Shown one piece after another: positions 33,801 through 45,800 of a DNA stretch of 64,000 nucleotides. The translations under genes were made by a program, and so were the position numbers. The stretch is from Todiramphus chloris collaris (lineage: Eukaryota; Chordata; Aves; Coraciiformes; Alcedinidae), in contig JANVCC010000073.1 of assembly GCA_025345505.1 (NCBI GenBank), positions 6,603,355-6,667,354 on the forward strand, written 5' to 3'. The notes below the pieces were generated by a model that saw only the letters and a list, made by a program, of their open reading frames with translations, did not search any database and was not told the DNA's origin. Position 1 is the stretch's first letter, and each line of letters begins with the position of its first letter.

Positions 33801-36800
33801 GGTGGGAGACTGTCCCCACCCTGGAGGCCTGGCTGCCCAGCGTGCTGCCCAGTGGCACTGCAGGCAGCACTGCCTTACACCCGACCTGCCCGCTCTGCAG
33901 TTTTCAAGTTGAGGAGTCAGCGGTTTTTGTGCCGTTGTGACTCGTCTGCACCATGGAACAGTAATAACTACCAGCTTCCCAGCCCGCCTGGCACTGGGCC
34001 GTGGCTGGAAGGGAACCTCAGCCCAGGACATTCCTGCTTCGTGGTTCCTGCCTATCTAACCCCACCTTGGCTTTTCTTACCCCAATGCCACTCGGTGTGG
34101 CCGACAGGAGTTAGGTGGGCAAAGACCAATCACTAAGATCACACAGCTCTTGAGAGGGACCTCTGCTTGCTACAGTAGCATTGATATAACCCCAAACCAC
34201 AAATCTTCATGGCAAGCCATGAGATTAGTTGAAAACCGTGGCATTTTTAAAATGAATTTGTATGTTTTTATTTGCTGTTTGATTTTCTTTGTGATAAATA
34301 CACAGTGTTTGGTTTTCCGGCTTTCCTTTCTCCAGCTGAAAAGAGAGGAAACTGTGTGTAAATAAAGTGGGCAAATCCATTTCTAACACCAGATCCCCAT
34401 ATTCTAATTTGGCTGTTATGAAAGTATCATCATTAACTGTGAATTATTTTAAATAACCATTTTAGCAGCTGCTCTCTGCAAGCAGGGGTGACTGATAAAT
34501 ACCCTCATTCTATATATTTAGTGTTCCACTTGTGTCCCATCTCCAAGGGTCATGTTATTTAGGGAGAATTTCCACTTTCATGTATTTATGAGACAAAGGA
34601 CAGTACAGAGAAGAACCAAACACTACAAAATAACCTAAGCCATAAATCCCATTTCTTCCACCCAGACTAAGCCACAACATGGTTTCACTGGCTGAGACAG
34701 TGACTGCTGTACTGGGTAGTGCACCACAGTGTACTGGGTGTGATCTGGGTGTGGTGCAGTCCGAATGGGGAGGAAATGCTGGTGTTTATAGCTGACAGAA
34801 ACAGGGTCCCAGCCTAGGACTGATCCTGGAAAACTTGTCACCTACTGCCATCTGCAAGTACTTGGTGGCACAGCATCGAATTTTCCACTAACAGCTTGAT
34901 ACTAGTGACCATGACTCGTTTGTATGGTCATTGGTTTAGTTTCACAGACTGCTCTAGAAGGATGCATCTAGAAAACCATTTTGTTTTCTCTCATTTTGAA
35001 GCTAACCGAAGTAAGCAATTGTACAGGGACCGTTTCCACGGTCCCAAGTGAGCCCTTCTGCATCTCTGCTCATTGCTCAAGCTGACCTGGTCCACAGATG
35101 GGCATTGCTGGAGAAAGGTCTGTTTTCACTGAGGGAGGTTTAGGTAAAAAACCTAAAAAAACCCTAAACCTAACCTAAACATTCTGAGATACTTTAAAAA
35201 TACATGTAGGATCCCTCTGGCTTGTCTTTGTCAAGGGGTTTGGCTTGTCTTTCTGAGGACTGGATCCTCAATTTCACTGGCAGGAACCAAGGTTTTCAAG
35301 CTAACTTAGCACTTGAAGCTTTAAAACAAACATCTCTGTACCAGGAGACCAGAGATATCTGTCAGTGCTGGCCAAAACTGCTACTTTTGTATTTGTGCTG
35401 TTAGGAATTGTTACTATTGCTCAAGCCGATCGCTCAATGGCAATGCTGCTGTTCTCCAAGCTACGTCTTTGTGAACCCTCCTGTTTGAATGCCATGCTCA
35501 CCTCCCTCCAGGGCCCTGCTTATATCCCCAGCGTGCTCTGGCACAGGGGATTGGGATCGGTTTGGGGAGCGTTGTGTGTGATGAGCTGCTCTGGAGCCCG
35601 TCGGCAGCGGCGGAGCTGCAGCTCGGGGGTGAGGAGAGGGGGTTGTGTCAGCACTCGTGCATGGTTCTCCCAGCTGAGCACTGGCACTCTGGCAGTAGTG
35701 GTGTTCAGAGTGGTACAGTGGGAGCAGAGACTGCTTCTCATACCTGGGTTGGGGTTTGAGTATTTCTGGTTTACCTTCCAAGCGCTTTTGCCCGAATTTT
35801 AAGAATGGGCAGGATGAGGCCTCTGGAAGAAGATCAGACCTGCCTGACTTCCCTCCTTGAGCTGGTGTCATGGCTTTGAGCTTATCCTGCACGAAGTGCT
35901 GTTCCCTGAAGGCAGAGCCCTGCCAGAGAGGTTCATATACAGCAGTCCGTTGAGCCTGCTGTCTCCGTACAGCCTGAGAAGTGTTCACAGGAGCAGCTCC
36001 CCACAGCTCTCCAGGATGGGGAGAGAAGAAGTCCCCTCCTTTCTCTCCAGGGAAGAGTTAAGGACAGCAGCAACCAAAAGAAGAGGTGTATCCTCAGCCT
36101 AAGTTTAGTGCTTTGGAGTTGTGGAAAAACTTGCATTACATTATCAGCTCGCCAGAGAACCAGCCTGGCACAAGGCTGCTACTCCTGCTGCCTTGCAGGA
36201 GCAGAGGCTTTCCTTTGAGACGCACACCCCGTTGCCTTCAATGAGACCAGTCTGTGCAGCCTGGGCAAACATTTGGGTCATTGATTGCTTGAGGGCTTAT
36301 CGACTGGGGTTTGTGTATCCTTGTGAAGAGGGCAGGAAATGTTTGGAAATGTTTGGTCGTGGAGAGGCAGATGATACTTTGCTTTGTTTTCCTTTCTCAG
36401 CTGGTTGCATCGATCGTCTTCATCAGCTTTGGTGTCATTGCTGCGTTCTGCTGTGCCATAGTAGACGGTGTGTTTGCTGCCAGACACATAGTAAGTGCTT
36501 CCAGGAAAACGCAGGTCCTGCGGTGCTTTTCTTCTAGGAAAACAAGTGATGGTGTCCATAATCCTGTATCAGGCCACGTCAAAGCTTGTGGACACATGTC
36601 ACGTGCTGGATGCGGGTTTAAATCATAAACTCTAAAAAAATCTATCTGGTTTTCAAAAGTATTTTGAAATTAGCAGCTAGCATTAAGATCTTAAAATTTT
36701 GCCTTAGTTCTGTTTTGTGTATGCTGTCTGTGCTTGCTGAGTCTCAAGACCACGAGATGTGATGTGAATTACAGCTATTGCCAAGGGACAGTGTATGAGC

Positions 36801-39800
36801 AGTAGCGCCTGTTGCATTCTGAATGTTAGCAGATGTGGTTCCTAATGCTGACTGAACCTCTGGATGTTGTAGTAGAATGAAGCAAATTGATAGGAAGCTC
36901 ATTAAAGCCTTACAGTATAAACAGGAAACACTTGCAGTAGGTTCTCAGTTTCCAGTCGATGACTTCAAAACAATACAAGCTGCTGCTGTCGTGACCAACT
37001 GCTAGTACAGTGGGTCATGCAAAAGCCTCAGTTATTAGTATAGAAATGAAAAAAAAACCCACATTTCCCTTTCTGGTTCTTAATTGAAATGTACAATTGC
37101 AAATGGATTTTTGTCCTGCAACTCTGCAGTTTGATGACTTTTTTGGAAAATGTGGGCAAAATGGGATTAAAAAGACAGATGTGGTGTTTATTTGTGATCA
37201 GAATGGAAAGGAATTTCAGAAGGTCAGAATTACCCATGAAGTGGAAACTCCCTGTATCAGCTGGCTTGTTGTTCTACTTGTAAAGCTGGCTCCCCTTTCC
37301 TTCCCTGAGTGTTCCAATGGTAGAAAGGTGGCTGGGTGGCAGGATTTGCTGACAGCGAAGGGCAGCTGCAGGATAGATCTGCATCGGTTTGGATGCAATC
37401 TGCAAGTGTTGACCACCTCTGATTTCTCTTGTGAGGGTGTGTGAAGCATTAGTGCTGATAAAAAGGTGACTCCTGGTCCTTGCCATGTGGGTCTGAGCCC
37501 CACAGGCTTGCTCTGGGATTTTTGGGTGCTGACATCATGGGTCAGGCGATAGTATGAGTTGGCACCTCCTCCCAGCTGGCCCTGGGGATGTCTGTGTGTC
37601 AGAGGCAGCCAGAGCTGAGCAGCTGGGATGATGAAGGCTCTGGTTTCTGCCTCTTGATAAACGGACATGCTTTTGGCCTCGCTTCACCCCCCAACAGTTC
37701 AAATCCGTCATCGTCTTGCTGGAGACGTGCTCCTGCCACTCTAGCACATCACGTTCTCCCTGCTAGCACATCACATTCTCCCTATCACCTGCTGCTGCTG
37801 CCACCACAAGCTTTGGATTGGATGCTCAGAGAGCAAGTCTAGCTGCTCCTGGGAAGGGCTCGCTGCTGCAGAGACACATCTAGATACACAGTGCTGCTTT
37901 CCCTGAGGTTTTGCCCTGGGTACCAGGCTGCCCCAGAGTGAGACATGAAAGCATGTTTGCAGGCTGAGCCATTGGTAATCCTGCAGAGCTTTCCCACAAG
38001 TCACTCGAGCCCAGAAAGACAAGTTTGCCAACAGTGTTATGAGAAATCATTATGACTCAGCATGAAGAACCCTCAGAAACACGTCAACCAGCTCTGCGAT
38101 GTTTCTCGGGGGGATGAGGAATGAATCGTTTGGTTTGGGGTGGCTGTCCTCACCCAAACCAGCCTGGCTTAAGAACCTGCTCCTGGCTGCAACAAATATG
38201 TGCCCCCAGGACCAGGGTTAAACATCACCTAGGGCTCAGGGGGGCTGGGGTGGCAGACTGTCATGGGCTGGGATGTTGCAGAAGAGCCCCTGTACTGAGG
38301 TGCCAACGTGAGAGCAGATTCACTCTAAAGCCTGACCCCTTCCCCTAGACCAGCTCGCTGGTTTGATTTCAGTGCAATGCTAAGCCTGGTCCTTTTTCCC
38401 CGGCAGGATCTGAGGCCGCTGTATGCGGGGCGATGTCAGTACTACTCCAAGAGTACAACCCCACCAGAGGTGAGAGCGCGGGTTCGGGTGCGCTGCCTCC
38501 GTGAAGGGGCCGGCTTCGTGGTGCAGGGGGAGGAACCCGCTGCCAGGCTGCTGCTCCAGTGTCCTGGAGATCTGCAAAGCGAGGAGCGGGTGGGAGCTGG
38601 GGCCTGGGGTGGAACTGAGCTGCTGGGAGGACTTGGGGAGTGAATTTCTCCATGCTTGGTGCTGCTACATTAGTGAAGGAGCAGGTAGAGAGGAGGGGAT
38701 GAGGGATAGGAAGATGCACCAGTTTCTCTCCATCTTCAGCTGCACATTCATTACAGGAGCAGGGTGGTGTGTTAAGAGTTTAAACGGCGATAATTTCTGC
38801 AGATATGAGCAACATATACCAGCCTCTGCACCTCTACTGTCCGTTGTCTTCTCCGAAGACAAGCATGTTGGGGACTGATGTTCCTGCGGACACCTTTGGC
38901 TGCCTTTGATGTGCACTGAGTCTCTCTGAGACTTGCTCACAAGTTCCCAAGGAGTTTTGGATAACCACTGTATTTCAAAAGGAAGTGTTTGAGATGCAGA
39001 GTGAGTACTACCCAGTGGTGTTGGTGGGATCCATTCTCCTTGCAGCCCAAAGACCATCCATCTGAGCTTGGGTGTTACAACCCACAGCAGTCAATTAACT
39101 GTTCTGAGTTGCTGTGTGATGAGGAGAGTTAGTTCAGCAAGGCCTTGGCTGCTTCTAAGAGTTGCACAGCCCCCTTCCTATACATACATGTGCTTATCTG
39201 TGACTTCCCCACAGTGAAAGGAACACCAGTCTGGTCTGGTGTGTCTTTATTCCAGTATAACTGCACTTTGTAGAAGCTGTGCTGGGAGATAAGGAATGAA
39301 AAATCTGCCTGGGGCTAATCTGGAGATCAGTGCAAAGGCTACGTGTAGAGAAGGCCAAATAGCAGCAGAAGCTGTGTTTGCTGATTAAGTCCTTATGTGC
39401 TTCATGCATTTTTCTTCTGCACTCACGCAGGCAGTCTGTCACCCGCAGCGCCGTGCACCCTGTACGCCGAAAATAAAAACCAACACCTGCTTCTGCTGTG
39501 ACCTGTACAACTGTGGAAAGTGAGTAAGCTAAAAATACCATTCCTGGCCATGGGAAGGGCTAGCAGTGGTCCTGCTGGTCTGTGGGTGTCAGAGGGGCCA
39601 GGGCAGGGCAGGAGCAAAGCATTGGTTAATGACAGCTGTTGTGGGAAGGGATCTTAAGCTGTGGTTGCTAGCCACAAGGACTCCCAGGCAAAAGCTAACC
39701 AGGTAAAGGGGTGTGTGAAGTAGATTAAAGCCACCCCAGCTACGGGTGAGCATGCTCTGGGCCAGCCCAGCTGGAAAAATGAAGGCGGCAGGAGTTTCCA

Positions 39801-42800
39801 TTACTCCCATGTTTGGTGCCTTCCACGGTGTTGCCCCTACTGAGTGTCCCTTGTCCTAACACCTTCCTTCTCTGTTGGCCCTGCTTGTTCACTGGGGTTT
39901 ATTTAGTTTTAGAAGGTTGAGGATGTAAAAACTGGGGCATGGTTTTTGCTCACCTTGTCACTGCCTCATTCCCCAGCCTGCACAAGGGAAGATTGTTCAC
40001 AGGCCGGTGCCACCAGTGTGTTCCTAAATCCGTGTCCTTTCTGCCCAGTGAATGTCTTTCATGGTCACAAGAGGTTGGAAGGTGTACCAGTACCGTGCAA
40101 AGATGGGTCAGAAGGGTGGTTAGCGATCAAGAAGCGCTGCGTAGTGATTATACCATCATTAGATCTGGCTACTGTGCCTAAGCCAACTTAATGTGAAGCG
40201 TGTGCTGCTTATATCACTTGGAATGTCTAATGTGTGTCAGCAAACAATTAATAAATTGATTTTTTTAGTGCTGGCTCTTGCCTAGGGCTGTTTCAGGCTT
40301 AGCATTTCTCACAGTACTTAGCTGGGCTTGCCCCCCCTTAAATCATTGACTGTGGTGGAGGAAGATGAAAAGCAGCTGTTGGGAAAGGGTGGTTCCATGT
40401 GCTGGGAAGGGTAATCCCAGTCTTTGTAGGACCTTGTTTCTGTGGAAGCCGCTGCAGAGGGGTGAAACTCCCACCTTCTTTTGATGGTTTACAGAACACT
40501 ATCCCTTTTTACCAGATGAGGAGAGCAATACAACAGAGAAGTGATTCGAACAGAAAAACTGGAGACTTTTCTGTATTTTTTTTCTCTTTCCTCCCCCCAC
40601 CTCCAGTCAGGCTGGTTCAGGGTCCTGCCTCCGACACGTGTTCTGTGCTCTGATACCACATATCAGTTGTTATGATCTCAGTCTTGCTTAGTGCCACACA
40701 AGTGTTCTGCCCTGAGGAGATGCTGGTTCTCTTGAGATCTCACTAAGAAAGGCATGGACACTCAAGGCTGGTTAGCTCATGTTTTATTGTAAACAATGAA
40801 AATTATAGAAAAAAGCCACAGCAATCCTGTGTCCCTCCTGATGCTGGGAGCCCTGTCTGTGTCAGCATTGGACGAGGCCCTTCTTGTTGACAAGTACACG
40901 CTGTACTTATCTGTACAATGCTGAATGTTCTCAGTGGTGCACCAAGGCTCGCCGAGAGCTTTACACTCTCGCTCATCTCCATAGGAACGAGCTCTTGCAA
41001 ACGCTCCATACAGGTTGTATTGTTGAAGGCAGTCATGGTATGTGCTCAGGGTATACGGAGGTCACTTAGGTTTTTACACCCTGTGGTTACACTCTGCCTC
41101 AATTCTGCATGAAATCCCTCTTTCCTTGTTGCAATGTCTTCTGCAGTGGCCTGCTACAGCTAGCTATGGAAAAAAGGAAACGAAGAAACTGGAGTTGAGT
41201 AAGGAGGGTGAGTCTTGTGAAAGGCGACAGGTTCCTACAGGTCTTGCAAAAAATCTGCTGGGGAGTTGAGCCTGGATCTCCTGCTTCTTATCCTTAAGTA
41301 GCAGCCTGTTCTTCCCCATATCCTCAAAGCCCTTGTGCAGTTTGAGCCTAACCCTATATGTGAGCTGAGAGATAAGTCATTCGTAAGCCCTTAGTACTGT
41401 TTGTCCCCAGTAAAGGTTTTATAAAGGAGAATTTGCTGTAGTCCACTACATCTGATAAGCCGCAGTGAGGGCCAGCCTGTTCCCCCAGGCAGCAGTCAGA
41501 AATTGTTACTGGAGAATCCTGCTGTGAGGCTGCAGCCCACGTGCTGCAGGAGCTGCTCTTCTCTTTCCAAAATAATGACCTAAGCAGATCCAAACGAGTT
41601 TTCCCCATCGCTTTTCTGTATGTGGAAAAGCTATCGTGTGAGCAGAAGGACCTCTCTTTGAAAGAAAGACCTCCCAGGGGTCCTGCCAGCACCTGCCACT
41701 GCAAACAGCGGGCAGCCAGAGCAGAGCAGCTGAGCTGGACGTGCTTTATGGCCAAGCCCGGTGGTGCCAGGAGGCCAGCTGTGCTGTCCTGTGCCATCCC
41801 AGTCCCACCCAGCTCTCTTGTGGCTGTGAGGAGCAGCTGCTGCTGCTTGGAGCACGGGCTCATTTCCCTGGGTAATTCTAAGACCAGTTTGTTCTTGGGA
41901 AGCCTCCAGGATCTCTGTGGAGATTTCAGATAATCTGAATAAGAGGCAAATTCAGTCTCAAGGTTATTTGGGTATTTGCAGGCCTTGCAGGACTTGTTTA
42001 TTTCACAACAGATCAAGCTGCTTCTGCCATTGTCATCCAAGGAGACCTCAGATGCCACGAGCATGAGATCTAGCAGGCTTTATCCCCACTCCCATGGGAG
42101 TTAGGACCAGGCTATCGTTAAATTCTAGTAGGCATTTTACTGTCCAGCAGAGTGCTTGGGTTTTATGATGTCTGGTGCATATTTTTATCATTATTGTTGG
42201 ATTTTTTTCCTAATCTAGCAGAGTAGAGATTTCTGGAGGCTACTATGAATACATCGACGTCAGCAGCTGCCAGGACATCATCCACCTTTACCACTTGCTT
42301 TGGTCAGCAACGATTCTGAACATAGTGGGGCTGTTCCTGGGGATCATTACAGCAGCGATACTTGGAGGCTTTAAAGACATGGTAAGATGGTACCAATTTC
42401 TATGTGCATTAAATGAAGCAAATCAGGAAAATTGCCTTTTAAAAATAGTAATGAAAACAAGTCTTAATGTTTCAATGCAAATGATCTATGCATCACCGCA
42501 GGCAGGTTGGAAAGAAGGGCATGAAATAACTGCAAGGACAAAGTGGAAGTGATTCACTTTTCTGATCTGGTGTCACCATCTGAACACAGTTAGAAAAGAT
42601 GAACAGAACTGGGAGATTGTCTTTTCAAAAGGAACATTCTCAGAGGTGCTGGCAATACCAGCATGTATAAAAATAAGCTTTTACTTAAAAAAAAATATAT
42701 CTTCCTTTTTGTAGCATTGAGCTTCTGCAACGAAATGTGTGGTGGTTGCTTGTGAATTGCTCTTTTCATAGCAGTGGTGGAGTTCTGAGCTTCACAGACT

Positions 42801-45800
42801 GTTTTAAGTATCTGTGTGAGGCTGAAACTCTCCATCTAGTTTCTTCATGGTACAGAATCTGAGAGGGTCAAGTGAGGATCAAACCCAGGTGATAGATTGC
42901 AAAACAGATAATGAAAAAATTGCTGTTTTGACAACATGAGCTTTGAAATACCAGGCTGCCTGTTACCTTCCATAAGGTTTTGGTCTGCAGAGGTCAAGTC
43001 AATGGGGAGAACTGAGGAATTTGGTTTTGGTTTATTTTTAGTCTATTGTGTTTCATTTGTCATAATACAAAATGAGAGACCCAGAAAAGAGCATTTATTG
43101 TCCTGGCAATACATTTTTCTTACAAACAAATCTTGGGCCCTGCACTAAGGGTGCCTTACTTCAGAACTCTGAACTTCCTACGTTCTTTTCAGACTCTTCA
43201 AGATCTTCCCAAACAAAACAGGAGACACATTTCCAGCTGTGCATCATGGCTGTCATGGTTTAACCCCAGCCACCAATTAAAAGCCCTACATAGGCACTCA
43301 CTCACCCCACCCCCCAGTGGGACGGGGGAGAGAATCAGAAAAAAAAACAAACCACTAAAACTCATGGGTTGAGATAAAGACAGTTTAATAGGACAGAAAA
43401 GGAAGGGAAGATAATAGTGATTAGAATATACCAAACAAGTGATTGCTCACCACCTGCTGACCAATACCCGGCCAATCCCCGAGCCGTGGTGTCCCCCATC
43501 CAACCCCCCCAGCCATATGGTATGGAATATACCCCTTTGGCTCATTTGGGTCAGCTGTCCTGGCAGTGTTCCCTCAGCTTCTTGTGCACCCCCAGCCTCC
43601 ACTGGCAGAAGCTGAAAAGTCCTTGAATTTGTATAATCACTGCTTAGCAACAACTAAACCATTGGTGTGGTATCGAAATTGTTCTCATCCTAAATCCAGA
43701 ACACAGCACTGCACCAGCTACTAGGAAGAACTTGATGCCAAAACCAGGACAGTGGCCTTTTGAGATCTGATCACAACAGGCAGCCTGTAAACCTCTGGAG
43801 GAAAAAAAAAAAAAGGTGCATAGAAGTGTCTGTGAACAGCACTATGAGAGCAGTTGAAATACGCTGATCTCAAAATGCAGAGAATAACAGAGTCATGAAA
43901 ATGAGTGGATTCTTTCTCCTACCTGCAAAGGTGCTTTCTGAACAACTGCCTTGTGAGAGCACTGGAGTGCACTGGGCTATTGCCAGTTTGTTCTGTTGAA
44001 GCTGAGAGGAAACAATAGGTGGCTGAGGAATGAAATCACCTCAGGACTTACCTGCTGCCTAAGAGGGAACTGTGTTGCCAGTTGCTAATTCAACAGAGTT
44101 GAGCTCTAAAGACACACGGTGCTCCTTTCAATCATTTCTGCTTTCATTCAGCTGTCAGCGACTCGGTTAGTAGCCTGAGATTCTCTTCTTTTTGTTTTAA
44201 CAGACTCCTTCCCTGCCTACGCTAAACTGTACGGTTGAAAATGCACACCCTTCGGTGTCCTACTACTCACGGCCACAAGTGACATCTTACAATACCTACT
44301 ACCACAGCACTCCTCACCTGCCTCCCTACTCTGCGTACGACTTTCAGGTAGGGAACGTTTTCGTGTTTAGTGGCAAGGTGAGATCCAGGAGGTCTGCAGG
44401 ACTCGGAGGCTTGGCTTCTCGTCATTCACAGGGTTTAATTTTCCTGTTCCTGCAGAGAATATCATGTCTTTCCTGGTAGGCATTGGTCCTTGGCAGTGCT
44501 CTCTCCTACTAAGGCAGTGTTTTCCAGAAAGCTGTCCTTGAAGAGAAGGCAGCAGAACCTGCTGCCTGCCTCTGCCTCCTTCACTGGTAGAGGCCACATT
44601 AAAAGTAGGAGTTGCCTGTGGCACCTGCAATGCTCTGAGGGTAGAGGCCCAGCAAGGTGTTAGGTGCTGGTGTCTGTTGGCCAGCTGCTACATTTGAGAG
44701 ATGGGTGAACTCCTGGAAACAAGCTGTTAGAGCTCCTGAAGACACATACTGACTGAAAAGCTTCTGCTGTCAGTTTTTTCCGCATGCTTCAGCTGGGCTA
44801 AGAACAATCCCTGCAAACATCACCTCTGCTGCAGTGCATCCCTTCCTCTTCTGAGTTATGGAGCTGTGCTGTTGGAAACGGTCCTTTCGTGTGAACTTTG
44901 CTGTCAGTATCAGCTTTCGCTTGGTGGAGCAGAGGAGGATGTTTACTCCTTAGCCCTTCTGTCCAGTGGATGTTACCACAGTGGTGATGTTAGCTTAACT
45001 CATCGTACATTTTCTTTGCAACCATCAGGGCTGGAGACTGTGTTTTTTTATTAACAGGAGCTTAAGATCTTGGACATCAGCTAAGAGTTGTGCCTTGTGA
45101 TAGCCACCATCTCCCTCAACAGAGCCATTAGATGTAACGTGAATCTAAACCTTTCTGGTTTTACTGCTAGTGCCTCTAGACAACACTGTTGTCAGGGTTT
45201 CCTAGAAACATTTGAACACTTACGACAGAATTTTTAGGACTCATTTATACATACATAACATACATATACATACATACATACATATACATATACATATACA
45301 TATATATATATACACATATATATACCTAAAAGGAGGTTGTAGAGAGGCTGGTGTTGGTCTCTTCTCTCAAATTAGTAATGATAGGACAAGGGGGAATGGA
45401 CTAAAGTTGCGTCAGGGGAAGTTTAGATTAGATATTAGGAGGAAATTCTTCACTGAGAGGGTGGTTAGGCACTGGGACAGGCTGCCCAGGGAGGTGGTGG
45501 AGTCACCATCCCTGGAGGTGTTTAAAGAACGATTAGATGTGGAGCTTGAGGATATGGTGTAGTGGTTGAGAAATGCTAGGACAAAGGTTGGACTTGATGA
45601 CCCTGGAGGTCCTTTCCAACCATAATGATTCTATGATTCTATGATTCTATATTTGTCATTCATTTTTTGAGATTAATGCAGCCTGGGACAGTCGCTAGTG
45701 TCGTGTAACTTTTTACAGTTACAAAAATGCCCACCTCAGCGTATACCAAACCATGCTCTGCTGCAGAGTCCTCTTCTCAGCCACTTGGCTGGTCCTACGT

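Noticed and set aside
35130-35185. Telomere-like CCCTAA/CCTAAC repeats
   Set aside because: Only a few degenerate, irregular units (ACCCTAAACCTAACCTAAAC); not a true interstitial telomeric array.
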